From Heloderma charlesbogerti (Eukaryota > Chordata > Lepidosauria > Squamata > Helodermatidae): DNA of 64,000 bases. Made by a program: the position numbers and the translations under genes. Location of the stretch: contig JANEZZ010001867.1 in NCBI GenBank assembly GCA_026122225.1, positions 124,001 to 188,000 on the forward strand, given 5' to 3'. Positions 1 to 10,195 of the stretch are shown piece by piece. The notes under the pieces were generated by a model that made no database searches, had not been told where the DNA came from, and saw only the letters and a list, made by a program, of their open reading frames with translations. Each line of letters opens with the position of its first letter. Within the stretch, counting starts at the first letter, position 1.

Positions 1-340
1 TCACATCTTAATATGAACGGTCCCAGTTTGCATTTCCCAAACTAATATTTGAACTGGAACACAATTGCCCTTCAGTTTTTGCACTTCTCCAGATTTCGCA
101 ATGCAATTTCGCAATTTTAAAAAATGCATACAAAATGCATATATTGGGGGAAATTGTGCATGAAGCATACAAGAACATATGCATTTTGTACACATGAATG
201 CATTTTTGTATGCATTTCTCCTTATGTTTAATGTTTGTATGTATAAATTAGCGGAAATGTGTACAAAAGTGCATACATTAGAAGAAGTGTGTATAAAATA
301 AAATGTTCTATATCGGGAGAAAAACATAAAAACATACATA
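1..340. mobile_element. AT-rich MITE remnant rich in ATGCATA motifs, cut by window edge
   Basis: The stretch repeats ATGCATA-containing words (AAAATGCATACAAAATGCAT and similar). It shares wording with the better preserved AT-rich elements at 5839-6475 and 30203-30625: 'TTTGCACTTCTCC', 'AAAATGCATA', 'GGGGAAAT'. The left terminus lies outside the window and no right terminus or target duplication is clear, so the right border is approximate. The open frame across it is low complexity and not a gene. Confidence 0.4.
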
Positions 341-1597
341 TGAAATTTTGTGTGGTCTTTTTACAAAAATAAAAATAATAGCTAACTGATGAAGTAACAC
401 GACAGAATGAACTTGTGCTTCAAAAAGTTCAGAATTTGCCAACATTAAAGCAGACAGATCCATCCATCCCTATCAGCAAGCAGCAGAAATCAAGCTGCTG
501 GATAGCCAAGGCAGGGGCAAGCTATGACGAACTTGCTCCCAGTGCAAACCTTTGGGGAAAATGAATGCTGTTTCAACAGGAATGGGGAGCACTTAAGAAC
601 TTATGCAATTCCATGATGTCAACCACCATTCCTTAGCTAAGAGACAGCAGAAATGTTAAGAGGCAATGTCCTGGCTGAAGCCTTGCAAATAAGTGTTGCT
701 GGGTGGTATCAAGATGCTCCCTCTGCTTCCTCTCCCAGGATTTCACATGGTAGTGTTACTGAGCCTCACTGTCATTCTAAATATGTCATTAGCACCCTGA
801 CTCCATTTTGCCCAGGAAACTGAATTAAGCAGAGGCTTGAAGAACCAGGACGAGATAGCTCAGTATGTAGTTTCTGTCCTCATTTTACAATATACACTAG
901 GCGTGATCTATGCTAGGCGTGTTCTAGAGCAGACACCTGCCTTTCTACATAGCTCCTATTGCAAACAACGCATCACATTTGAAGCAGCCAATCCAGAGCC
1001 CTAGTGATGGAAAGCACTCTGCCAAAACAACTCCCACCACAGGTAGATGCATTAACACTCATTAGCATTGTTGAGGTTAAGGACCTACATCCAGCATTTG
1101 CATATGGAGCTCCCTTTTTGCGCTCTGTACTTTTGCGCTCACCACTGATATCAAGACCCCTAAATACCCAAGACTCCCCTTGCCCTTCTTCTGTTCTTAG
1201 GGGGCCCTACAAAGTATCTGAAATGTATTGGTCCTAACCAAATGCCTCTACAATACCCTTGTAATACCTTACTTGGACCTCCTCCTTGGGGAGATAAAAG
1301 AGGCATAGGCTAAAATGGCAACTAATGTCATAATGCAGTTGTATCAATTAATCAAAAAATGCAGACAGGATTCACTCTAAAAACCTAGTCCGTCTTGGCA
1401 AACTGCCCAGCATATTTATTTGAAAAAATGCCAAAAAGAAAGGAACTGGTAACAACTTGCTACTCATCAGTGGTTGCAGTTCTGTAGACAATGCTGCTGT
1501 CTAGTTTGTGACCCCTGATCCCATTAGCCATCAATGATAAGAGACGTATCAGGCCTTAAGACAGGAAAGGCCTAGCAAGGCAGTAATAAACACAAGA
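341..1597. other. No recognisable feature
   Basis: Ordinary AT-leaning sequence without a repeat I can name, a splice-bounded frame or an RNA structure. A 77-codon frame at 1004-1237 has no protein-like character. This is probably old decayed repeat or unique intergenic DNA. Confidence 0.5.
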
Positions 1598-1672
1598 AGG
1601 CTGCAATCCTATGCAAAATTATTTGGAACTCAAGAGACATTCAACTCAGTGGGATTTATTTCTGTATTCACA
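1598..1672. repeat. Short squamate palindromic repeat (CAATCCTATGCA type)
   Basis: Contains GGCTGCAATCCTATGCA followed by the degraded core 'ACTCAGTGGGATTTATTTCTG'-like wording (first 20 bases only are informative). The same unit, better preserved, is at 5209-5292, 23905-23990 and 33014-33075. The unit reads as an imperfect hairpin, in which AAGTAAGTCCCACTGA faces TCAATGGGGCTTACT. Family name not assigned. Confidence 0.45.
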
Positions 1673-1769
1673 TGAAGGGGGGACTGTAAATGAGGTTGGA
1701 AGATCCCACATTCTCCAAATCTAGGTTTGAAGAATGGAAAGAACATTTACTATCTCAGAGCAGACTTGT

Positions 1770-2317
1770 TGTTCTTGTTGTTTCAATCTGGTTTCAGGCC
1801 TGGGTATGGGACAGAGACAGCTTTGGTCACCTTGGTGAATGACCTACGCCAGGAACTGGACAGGGGGAGTGTGTCCCTGCTAGTTCTGCTGGACCTCTCA
1901 GTGGCATTCGATACCATCGGCCATGGTATTGTTCTGGGATGCCTCGTTGGGATGGGACTTGGAGGTACTGTTTTACAGTGGCTCCATTCCTTCCTAGCGG
2001 GGTGAACTCAGAAGGTGGTGTTGGGGGATGCCTGTTCGACTCCATGGCCATTAGCTTGTGGGGTCCCTCAGGATTCTGTTCTGTCCCCCATGCTATTTAA
2101 TATCTACAAGAAACTTCTAGGAGAGGTTGTCCGGAGTTTTGGAGTTCGGTGCCACCAATATGCTGATGACACCCAGCTCTACTAATCCTTCCCACCAGAT
2201 TCCAGGGAAGCTGTTTCTGTCTTCAACCAGTGCTTGGCATCAGTAATGGACTGGATGAGGGAGAACAAATTGAAACTTAATCCAGACAAGTCAGAGGTGC
2301 TCCTCGTCAGTCAAAAG
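1770..2317 (+). pseudogene. L2/CR1-type LINE reverse transcriptase fragment, 5' half
   Basis: Translation in the forward sense gives a non-LTR reverse transcriptase: GFRPGYGTETALVTLVNDL, then the first catalytic block LLDLSVAFDTIGH, then the YADD catalytic box at 2159-2170 followed by TQLY. The frame is broken by stops, including one right after TQLY, so it is a dead copy. It is interrupted after 2317 by a hAT insertion and resumes at 3142. The enzyme would copy LINE RNA at the target site. The 5' end is truncated and the start near 1770 is approximate. The L2 rather than CR1 assignment rests on the general look of the RT and the 3' tail. Confidence 0.8.
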
Positions 2318-3141
2318 AAGGGATGTACGAAAGTCACTTATATTTTCGACGGGGCGATTCGCGGTGGGGGGGAGGCGCTCCGCACCTCCCCCTGAAATCC
2401 TTCTCCGGCCGGCTCCGCTCCGTGGAGATTCCGCGGAGCTGCCGGCCAGGGCTGCCCGCAGCCGGAAATCTGGCCACTGGGCAGCCTTCCTTCTGGAAGA
2501 AAAACAAACACCCACGTACGGAAATGGTGGCAGCTATGGCGGCGGCCATTTGCATTCCCTTTTTTTCGCAGTTTTAGCCTACGTAAATATTTACATAAGC
2601 TATTATGGTGAAAAAAAGGGCAACGCAAATGGCGTAGTGGGCGCCATTTGCGTTCCTTTCCCCCCCCCCCCGCTGTTTTAGCCTACGTAAATATTTACAT
2701 AAGCTATTACGGTGAAAAAAAAAAGGAACACAAATAATGCCCACTATGCTATTTGCGTTGCCCTTTTTTTTGCTGTAATAGCTTACATAAATATTTACGT
2801 AGGCTAAAACTGCGAAAAAAAGGGAACGCAAATGGCAGCCGCCATAGACACTGCCATTTGCATAAGCGTTTTTTTTTTTTCTTGGCTTGCTGTGATAGGC
2901 TACATAAATACTTACGTAGCCTATCACGGCAAAGGACAGGTGGCAATGGCAGCCATGGCAGCTGGTCGAAAGACCAGCTGCTGCCACCGCCACCGCTGGA
3001 GCTGCTGCCAGAGCCGCCACTGTCCAGAACATCCGCCCCAGGTAAGCCTCATCCTGGGGGGAATCCACGGGGGGCGGGGGGCAGGCCGTTCCACCACGTT
3101 CTGCCACCTGAAATCTGTGGCGGAATTCTCCGCCATCCCTA
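2318..3141 (+). mobile_element. hairpin-array hAT MITE, A-to-B orientation, inside a LINE
   Basis: It splits the LINE open frame cleanly, so the empty site can be reconstructed. An eight-base duplication GTCAAAAG lies at 2310-2317 and 3142-3149. The left end reads AAGGGATG (TAGGGATG expected) and the right end CATCCCTA. The interior has the AGGCGCTCC block, then alternating GCAAATGGC and TACGTAAATATTTACGTA hairpins with T or A runs, then the palindrome GGTCGAAAGACC. The A-end donor is mutated (CTTAT instead of CTTAC on this strand). The B-arm donor CAG/GTAAG at 3039-3046 is intact. No transposase is encoded. Confidence 0.9.
2946..3041 (+). other. Putative portable mini-exon: ATG to splice donor, 32 codons
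   Basis: An ATG at 2946 opens MAAMAAGRKTSCC and stays open through ...EHPPQ to the splice donor CAG/GTAAGC (GT at 3042-3043), phase 0. The same start (M-A-x-x-A-A-G-R-K-T) and a donor at a similar distance recur in many other copies of the element. Alanine- and arginine-rich coding here follows from the GC-rich hairpin, so openness alone is weak evidence. The conserved donor is stronger. Transcription is not shown. Confidence 0.4.
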
Positions 3142-4004
3142 GTCAAAAGGCAGATCAGGGAATAGGGATTCAGCCTGTGTTGGATGGGGTTACACTCCCC
3201 CTGAAGACTCAGGTTCGCAGTTTAGGGATGCTCCTGGATTCAGCCCTAAGCCTGGATGCTCAGGTTTCAGTGGTGGCCAGGAGTGCTTTTGCACAGCTAA
3301 AACTGGTACGCCAACTGTGCCTGTTCCTGGAGATGTCTGATCTGGCCACGGTGACACATATCTTAGTTACAACCTGTTTGGATTACAGCAACACACTCTA
3401 CGTGGGGCTGCCTATGAAGAGTGTTTGGAAACTGCAGTTGGTTCAAAGAGCTGCTGCCAGAGACTGGGGCTAGTTACAGGGAGCATACAACTCCCTTGTT
3501 AAAACAGCTTCACTGGCTTCCAGTCTGTTTCCAGGCACAATTCAAAGTGCTGGCTATGATCTATAAAGCCCTATACAGCTCCAGTCCAGGTTATCTGAAA
3601 GACCATATACACCCTTATGAACCTGCCTATGTTCTGAGATCTTCTGGGGAGGCCCTTCTCTCAGTCCCACCACTGTCACTGGCACGTTTGGTGGGAACCA
3701 GGGAGAAGGCCTTCTAGGTGGCTGCCCCACAGCTTTCCAGGGAGGCTAGGATGGCTCCCTCCTTGATGTGTTTCCAGAGGCAGACTAAAACATTCTTGTT
3801 CCAGCAGACCTTTGGGACATAGCTGGAACCTGGGGGTAAGCTGCTAAAATGCTGTTTTAAAATGCTGTTTTAATATAATTTTAATTATATTGTTGTTTAA
3901 TTTATATTTTAACTTTTGTATATTTTCATATGTTTTAATTGTATATGTTTTAATTTTTGTAAGCCGCCTTGTGTCCCAGTACTGGGAAAAAGGCGGGGAA
4001 TAAT
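3142..4004 (+). pseudogene. L2/CR1-type LINE, 3' half and 3' UTR
   Basis: Continuation of the element at 1770. It encodes the conserved C-terminal region of this LINE class: VRSLGMLLDSALSLDAQVSV, then ARSAFAQLKLVRQLCLFLEM, then LLKQLHWLPVCFQAQFKVLA after one frameshift near 3470. From about 3720 the frame is lost and a T-rich 3' UTR follows, ending in the typical GTAAGCCGCCTTGTGTCCC then AAAGGCGGGGAATAAT tail. The next hAT element begins exactly at the LINE tail. Confidence 0.8.
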
Positions 4005-4600
4005 TAGGGGTGGACGAAAGTCACTTACCTGTCCTCGAAGCTTGTTCGCGGTGGGGGGGAGGCGCTTCACTGCTCCCTCCATGAAGTTCAGGCTGGGGGG
4101 GGAGGCTTCCCGCCTCTCCCGGCCGAAATTCAGGCCGGGGGGGAGGCTTCCCGCCTCACCCGGCCGAAATTCAGGCCGGGGAGGAGGCGCCTCGCCTCGC
4201 CCGGCCGCGAAGTCAAGTTTTTTTAAAAAAAACAAACAAACGCCCCCGTGATAGGCTACGTGACGATTAACGTAGCCTATCATGGCTAGATCTGCAAAGT
4301 CAGCCGTGATAGGCTACGTTAATCATCACGTAGCCTATCACGGGTGACTTAAAAAAAAAAAAAAGCGCGTACGCAAATGGCGGCCCCCATAGGGAGCCGC
4401 CATTCGCGTTCCTTATTTGGTCGCTGTAGTCTACGTAAATCTTTACGTAGACTACAGCGACCAAATAAGGAACGGGAATGGCGGCTCCCTATGGGGGCCG
4501 CCATTATCCGTATGCGCTTTTTTTTTTTTTTTTAAGTCACCCGTGATAGGCTACGTGAAGATTTACGGAGCCTATCACGGCTGACTTTGCAGATCTAGCC
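4005..4600 (+). mobile_element. hairpin-array hAT foldback element (A end), right end missing
   Basis: Starts TAGGGGTGGACGAAAG at the LINE tail with the A-end donor complement CACTTACCTG. The interior is a giant inverted repeat centred near 4441: TAGATCTGCAAAGTCAGCC at 4287 pairs with its complement ending at 4597. By symmetry a second A arm of about 280 bases should follow 4597, but the sequence changes to unrelated DNA (CAATCTTGCTGACC). The copy is therefore truncated on the right, and no target duplication can be assigned. Confidence 0.75.
4348..4534. repeat. Long nested palindrome around position 4441
   Basis: Read outward from the centre, CTACGTAAA/TTTACGTAG is flanked by GGTCGCTGTAGT and its complement, then AACGCGAATGGCGGC-type arms, then CCCATAGGG, then CGTACGC, then A/T runs of about 14. 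Arms match at nearly every base over about 80-90 bp, and most sub-blocks are themselves self-complementary. The structure could extrude as one cruciform or as several small hairpins. Confidence 0.85.
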
Positions 4601-5208
4601 CAATCTTGCTGACCCCTCATGCTGGGCCTGCAATGAATAAATATAATTTAAAACATTTTCCAGACCTAAGGCCCGATCATCCTTGTTTCAAATTGATCTC
4701 AATGCCTTGGTCAAATGCAGGTATCGCTTACAACCCAAATAATTCTAGGTTGATGACCAGGCACCATAATAACCACCATAACTTTTGAAAAAGCACTGTA
4801 GAATTAAGAATAACGATGGGAAGAGCACTTTATGACATTAAAGTACAGCTGTCATTACCATTGAGTCATTAGTAAATGTGACTTGCTAAAATATCCATAG
4901 TAGAAGCAGCAAATATTAATCTAGTAATCATTCTCATTTGTTAATTAGGCCTCAGACCCAGACATAAGAGTGTTAAAGATAGTTCAATTACCATTTTAGA
5001 CTTTTCATTTTTGTATAGGGCTGGGGAGGCTCCCTTTTTTTAACATCAAAAAGGTTAAATAATTTTTTTGCCTTTCCCACTCCCCTGTCCTCACAAAAAA
5101 GCCTTCAGGTAAGGGCAGAGAACGTTTTGCTTTTGATGTCAGAGTGGTTTGTAAAATAAAAGCACCACAGGAGCAAGGAAACAAAACATGGCATGGCTCC
5201 AAACACCT
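4601..5208. other. No recognisable feature
   Basis: AT-rich sequence with no named repeat or coding signal. It contains a short T-rich tract near 5030-5070. The first 20 bases may include the scar of the deletion that removed the right arm of the preceding foldback element. Confidence 0.4.
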
Positions 5209-5292
5209 TTTGCAGCTCGTGTCTATGCATATTTACTTGGAAGTAAGTCCCGCTGAGTTCAGTGGGGCTTACTGCCAAGTCTGTGTACATAG
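5209..5292. repeat. Short squamate palindromic repeat, good copy
   Basis: Hairpin-type unit: TATTTACTTGGAAGTAAGTC faces GGGGCTTACTGCCAAGTCTG around a GAGTTCAGTGG loop, ending with CATAGGATTGCAGC. It is the best copy of the unit also seen at 1598, 23905 and 33014. It is probably a very small MITE; I cannot name the family from memory with certainty. Confidence 0.6.
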
Positions 5293-5838
5293 GATTGCAG
5301 CATTAACTCTTCAGTAACTGAAGTCATGGAGCCACTTTCACTACAACATATTACAAATATCATCCAATGACAGCAGAAACACATTTGAGAGAACGTTCAG
5401 TCAGTCACTACTAACGAATTTGTAAGGCCTTTGACAGAGAGGGAATGCTTGTCTTTGGCTGCGTTATATTTTTTTTAAAAAAAATTGTGGTAATCTTTTG
5501 TTCCAATTCTTCTTTCACCTTCAGAATCAATTGTCTCCCTGCTTCTCTGCTCTCAGCCATACTGGACTGTTTCTGAAATAACGACAGACTGGATTACAGT
5601 GCAGGCAAGAAGAGGCTCAGATGCTTTCTCAAAGGCATTTCTGTGATTTGGCACTGGGCTCTCATCTCCAGGAGGAATCCTTGCACAGACATCCACAGTT
5701 TTATTCCAGCTGGGTGGACTGTCTGTAAGCACCACTGGATCTACTGAACCCCTCTTTTCCTCCTTTGTGTTGTTCTCACACTTTTCTTTGTACTTGGTAG
5801 TGTTTGCTGCTACCTTATTGCAGCCTCCATGTTTCAGT
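5293..5838. other. No recognisable feature
   Basis: No repeat I can name. Open frames on both strands are short and not protein-like. Confidence 0.4.
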
Positions 5839-6475
5839 TATGGATGGGGAGAAATTTGTTTGGTTCACATTTCAATGTCGATGTATCTAATTTCACTTTT
5901 GAATCAATATGGGAACCAAAACTCAGTTACCCTTCAAAATTTGCATTTCTCCAAATTTTTCAATGGAGTTTTCCAATCAAATAATGAGCACAAGAATGTG
6001 TATATTAGGCAAAATTCTAATTTTGCCAGTGTGGTGTAGTGGCTAGACAGTTGGACTGGGAGCTGGGAGATCTGGGTTCTAGTCCCCACTCAGCCATGGA
6101 ATCTCACTGGGTGACTTTGGGCCAGTCACAGACTCTCAGCCCAACCCACCTCACAGGGTTGTTGTTCTGAGGATAAAATGGAGAAGGAGGATTATGTACA
6201 CCGCCTTGGGTTCCTTAAAGAGGAAAAAAGGTGGGATATAAATGTAATAAATAAATAGTAAATAAATAAAATTGTGTATAAAATGCATGTATTAGGAGAA
6301 ATGCATACAAAAATGCATACAAATTTTCATGCAAACTTTTAAAAAAAATCTTCATGTTCATTTGTTCTGGAACAAATCAAAGTTAAGGCTGGATAAATTA
6401 TTAAAGTTTGGGGACAAAGTGACCTTAAGACTAGAAAAATAGACACTGAGAGATTGACAGATTTGTCTATCCCTA
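5839..6475 (+). mobile_element. AT-rich hAT-type MITE interrupted by a tRNA-derived SINE
   Basis: Left end TATGGATGGGGAGAAATTTG and right end TATCCCTA. The flanks GTTTCAGT (5831-5838) and GTTTCACT (6476-6483) match at 7 of 8 bases, which gives a hAT-type duplication. The interior is AT-rich with repeated ATGCATACAAAAATGCATAC words and shares text with 30203-30625 and the left edge of the window. It differs completely inside from the GC-rich hairpin family but has related termini. The SINE at 6025-6270 landed inside it, so the MITE is older. Confidence 0.65.
6025..6270 (+). mobile_element. tRNA-derived SINE
   Basis: Pol III promoter elements are readable: A box TGGTGTAGTGG at 6032-6042 and B box GGTTCTAGTCC at 6075-6085. 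A tRNA-unrelated body follows (CACTGGGTGACTTTGGGCCA, CTCAGCCCAACCCACCTCAC, GGTTGTTGTTCTGAGGATAA), then a LINE-like tail (CCGCCTTGGGTTCCTTAAAG) and an AATAAATAAATA 3' end. It is a familiar squamate SINE layout and appears full length. It inserted into the AT-rich MITE. Exact borders are uncertain by a few bases. Confidence 0.85.
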
Positions 6476-6488
6476 GTTTCACTATACT

Positions 6489-7378
6489 TAGGGATGTACG
6501 AAAGTCACTTACCTTTTTGTGGCTTGTGTTCATGGGGGGGGAGGCGCTCCGTCCCTCCCCCCGGAATCGTTGATGGGGGGGAGGCGATCCGGTCCTCCCC
6601 CCCCCCGGAATCCTGCCCAGCCAGCTCTGCTCTGCGGCAGCTCCACAGAGCAGTCAGCGAGGGCCGTCTGCAGCCGGATTTCCAGCCGCGGACTGGCTGA
6701 TGCAGACGCAAATGGCGGCCGCCATAGTGGTTGCCATTTGCATCCAGCCAGGCAGCCAGGATAGGCTATGTAAGTCTTTACGTACCCTAACACGGCTGGG
6801 GGGGGGAAATGGCTTACGCAAATGGTGGTGGCTATGGCAGCCGCCATTTGCGTTCCTTATTTTTTGCCGTTTTAGTCTATGTAAATATTTACGTAGACTA
6901 TTACGGCGAAAAAAAGGGGGGATGCAAACAGCGTAGTGGGCGCTATTTGCATTCCTTTTTTATTTGCCATTTACGTAGGCTAAAATAATATTTACGTAGG
7001 CTAAAATGGTGAAAAATAAGGAACGCAAATGGCAGCTGCCATAGCCGCCACCATTTGTGTACGCCGTTGTTGTTGTTGTTGTTTTGATGGCTTGCCGTGA
7101 TAGGCTATGTAAAGACTTATGTAGCCTATCACAGCAAAGACCAGGATGTAAATGGCGGCCACAGCAGCCGGTTGAAAGACCAGCCACCGCTGCCACCGCT
7201 GGACCTGCCACTGGACCCGCCACCATCAGGAACATCCACCCCAGATAAGCCTCGTCCCGGGGGGAATCCATGGGGGTGGGCGGGGGAGGGCAGGCCATTC
7301 CACCACGGATTTTGGGGGGGCGAACGCCAGTGCATTCGGCCTTACTGAAATCCATGGCAGAATTCTCCACCATCCCTA
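6489..7378 (+). mobile_element. hairpin-array hAT MITE, A-to-B, 890 bp
   Basis: TAGGGATG at 6489 and CATCCCTA ending at 7378 lie between perfect eight-base duplications ACTATACT (6481-6488 and 7379-7386). It is the cleanest full-length copy in the left part of the window. The A end keeps the outward donor (complement CACTTACC). The B-arm donor has decayed to CAG/ATAAG, and its mini-exon, ATG at 7150, has an early TGA after seven codons. It inserted only 13 bp from the end of the older AT-rich MITE. Confidence 0.92.
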
Positions 7379-7599
7379 ACTATACTATTGTGCAGACATG
7401 AGTGAACAGAACTCCATTTTCCTTTGCAGTTTGACTGTGAGATCATGTCAGGAGTTCCGTTTTATTTCTGTACTGATGATTGGGAGCTCTCCATTTGGCC
7501 AAGCTGAAACAACATGTAGTAATGCAACCACCGGTTAATCTGCTACTTCAAGATCGCCCAGGCAGCTCCAGTCTTCAAGGCCAGAGCAAGAACCTAGAG

Positions 7600-7912
7600 A
7601 GGTTCACCTGGCACCTATGTTGTGCCCTTTCCAGCACCAGGTGGAGACCTTTTTATTCCCCCAGTCTTTTAGCATTTTAGTTTCCTAGTCTTTTAGCTTT
7701 GGTGTTTTAAATCTGTATTTCAAATCTCTGCATTGCTGCTGGTTTTATTCTGGTTGTACTGGTATATTGTGGTTTTAAGGTTTCATATTTTATATTGTTT
7801 TATGCTGCGCTTTATGGTTTTAATTTTTGTGACCCGCCCAGAGAGCTTCAGCTATTGGGTGGTATAGAAATGAAATGAAATGAATGAATGAATGAATAAA
7901 TAAATAAATAAA
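7600..7912 (+). mobile_element. LINE 3' end (L2/CR1 type)
   Basis: Degenerate 3' UTR ending in GTGACCCGCCCAGAGAGCTT, then CAGCTATTGGGTGGTATAGA, then GAATGAATGAATAAATAAAT. This zinc-knuckle-less, short-tandem-tailed end is typical of L2/CR1-like LINEs in reptiles. The upstream border is vague. The part around 7600-7680 may be decayed C-terminal coding sequence. Confidence 0.65.
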
Positions 7913-8247
7913 TAAGACTTCGTTAATTGGATTGAATGACCTCAGCTGCATTCCTGTGGGAAAGTTACCCCCCCTTCTGGGGTTTAGGAATGCTTCTGGA
8001 GTTGGCCTGTGATTGGTTGCAGGAGATCTTCTGGAAGTTGTCAGAGGCCTGAAGATAAAAAGGGGAGGCTGAGAGATGCCCAGTCATCTCCACCTACCTA
8101 TGTCAACTTGCCCTCAGGGTTGTTTCGAGTTCTTGAATCCTGGATTGGGCCCTGACCTGTGGGGAGACCCGTACTTTGGTAATTTATAGGATAAGCTTAG
8201 GTATTGTGTTGTTATTTTTCTTGGAGTATTGTTCCAAAGATTCTCTG
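7913..8247 (+). other. Unclassified; possible LTR-like sequence continuing after the hAT insertion
   Basis: Contains a TATA-like AAGATAAAAAGGGGAGG near 8051. After the hAT copy is removed, a CCTAAATAAACTTCATATC polyadenylation-like signal lies near 9043-9060. TATA then AATAAA is the order expected in a retroviral-type LTR. I see no TG...CA ends or flanking duplication, so this is only a possibility. Confidence 0.25.
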
Positions 8248-8997
8248 TAGGGATGTACGAATCCCTTACCTCGTTCCGTGTGGGGTCATTTGCGGTGGGG
8301 GGGAGGTGCTCCGTTCCTCCCCCCAAAATTCTCCCTGGCTGGCTCCGCACTGTGGCAACTCCGTGGAGCTGCCGGCTGGGGCTGCCCAGCTCTACTCCAT
8401 GGCGATTCCACCGAGCCGCCAGCCAGGGCCACCCACAGCTGGACATCTGGCTGCTGGGCTGTGCAGGGATGCAAATGGCGGCTGCTGTAGCCACTGCCCC
8501 ACCACCCCGCGAAAGGTGCGTGAAATGGAGCACTTACCTAGTGCCGTTCGCGCTGCTTTGTGAATGGTGGCCGCATCTGCGGCCGCCATTCGCTTTTTCG
8601 TTATTGCTGTGAGAGGCTACGTAAATACTTATGTAGACTATCACGGCAAAAGACAGGGGCGCAAATGGCGGCTGCTATGCCATTTGCGCCCCTGTCTTTT
8701 GCTGTGATAGGCTACGTAAGTATTTATGTAGCCTATCATGTCCTCCGCAGGGATGCAAATGGCATCCCTGCGTTAGCCATGATAGGCTACGTAAGTATTT
8801 ACTATCACAGCAATAATGAAGAAGCGAATGGTGGCTGCAGACGCGGCCGCCATTCGCAAAGCAGCGCGAACAGCACTAGGTAAGTGCTCCATTTTGCGCA
8901 CCTTTCGCGGGGTGGTGGAGTGGGGGGCTTCGTTCTGCCATGGATTTGGGGGGGCCGAATGCACTGAGATCTGTGGCAGAATTCTCTGACATCCCTA
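8248..8997 (+). mobile_element. hairpin-array hAT MITE, variant interior, A-to-B, 750 bp
   Basis: TAGGGATG at 8248 and CATCCCTA ending at 8997. Flanks ATTCTCTG and GTTCTCTG match at 7 of 8. The interior differs from the main type: the middle hairpins use GGGACGCAAATGGC and TGATAGGCTACGTAAGTATT. A long inverted pair joins GAATGGTGGCCGCATCTGCG (8561) with its near complement around 8826-8858. An ATG at 8828 runs open (MVAADAAAIRKAARTAL) to donor AG/GTAAGT at 8880, phase 1. A related peptide occurs in the 51214 copy. Confidence 0.9.
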
Positions 8998-10195
8998 GTT
9001 CTCTGTGATCTTTGTATGTCCTTTTTTTATCCCTTTCCATTACCTAAATAAACTTCATATCTACATCTAGAGGTGTGCATGCCTCTTTCTATGGTAGGAG
9101 TCACTAATGTGGAAGGAGTGACTTAGTAATTTAGTAACTTCAGTACTAAATTTAGCACCTTCTGTTGGGCTTATTGCTATTGTGTAACATTTCAGGCTTA
9201 GGGGCTGGAAATAGAGGGTGTCAGCTTGAACCCTTATTTTGGCACTCCAAGTGTGTCCTGAAAGGTCTGAGAGTCCACTGGCTCAGGCTGAGTGGACATA
9301 AAGGGGTGGTGGCTCTCTCCTGTAATTGTTCATCTTAGCCTACACTGCAGGGAGTTCAGGCAAATCCCCTTTCTCCCTTCACTATGAACATGCTCAGGAT
9401 TCTAAAAAGATCCTGGTAGCTGGGATTAGCATGCAAACCGCCATCAACAGTAGGTGGATAGAATAAGTTCAAGAAGTAGCCCATCCAACATTTTTCTGCG
9501 GTATTAGTGAAATGACATACTAAACTTTTCCAAGTATCATCAGCACATAAATCTAATGTAGTAGGCAAAGCTTATTCTCTTCTTAGATGTGTAACTGGAC
9601 AAATCAATGGGAAAGCAAATCAACACAGTATGTTTTCAGGTCCCCCAGGAAGAGGCTCCAGGGAGCTGAAAGAGTCACCTGACAAATCAATACTGTAAGT
9701 GCCAAATTGCAAGTCACATGTCCAAAAGCAGTTCTAAAGTAAGGCGATGCATTGCCTCTCTTACATGGCTTAAAATGTCCAGAAAGTATAGCCATATTCC
9801 GTCTCTTGGGCCTTCTAAAAACATATTTAAAAACAATGGGAGATGATAACTAAGACAGAGCTCACACTTTCACTAGCTAGTCCTGCAGCTGTAGGGAAAA
9901 GATAAGTTTGTGGACAACTTTGGCCACAGCCAAGTGTGGCAAATGCATACCCTCCAACATTACATGTCACAGGTGAAAGTAGGGCTATGTGCGTATCATC
10001 TCAAGTTTCATACCAAAGGTCACTGTGCCTCCGCAGGCCCCTTCGCATGACACATTGCTGAAGACATTTTTCCATCTGCTGTGTTTCTTTGTTTTATCAA
10101 AGCCTGCCTGTCCTGATTTAAATGTGAAGCAGGTGTTTGCTGTTTTGTTTAAAGAAACAGTAAAGGAAACTACCCAATTGTCCATCGGAATATAC
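8998..10195. other. No firm feature
   Basis: Contains the AATAAA-like signal near 9048 mentioned for the possible LTR. A 70-codon frame at 9356-9568 (minus) has a mildly protein-like reading (CHFTNTAEKCWMGYFLNLFY) that I do not recognise. It lacks splice or promoter context and is more likely decayed retroelement than a gene. Confidence 0.35.

Noticed and set aside
2574..3146. 190-codon minus-strand frame and other long frames with IGYVNIYVAYH or CKYLRRLKL peptides
   Set aside because: The peptide is the translation of the TAGGCTACGTAA palindrome and appears on both strands and in several frames in every transposon copy. The frames end at element borders.
5030..5070. T-runs after hairpins as bacterial-type terminators
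   Set aside because: The window is eukaryotic. The T/A runs in the transposon arrays are spacers or possible Pol III stops, not rho-independent terminators.
6025..6090. tRNA gene
   Set aside because: A and B boxes are present but the sequence cannot fold into a full cloverleaf and continues into a SINE body with AATAAATAAATA tail.
9356..9568. Host exon encoding CHFTNTAEKCWMGYFLNLFY
   Set aside because: I do not recognise the peptide. No consensus splice sites or adjacent coding blocks, and the frame is short enough for chance.
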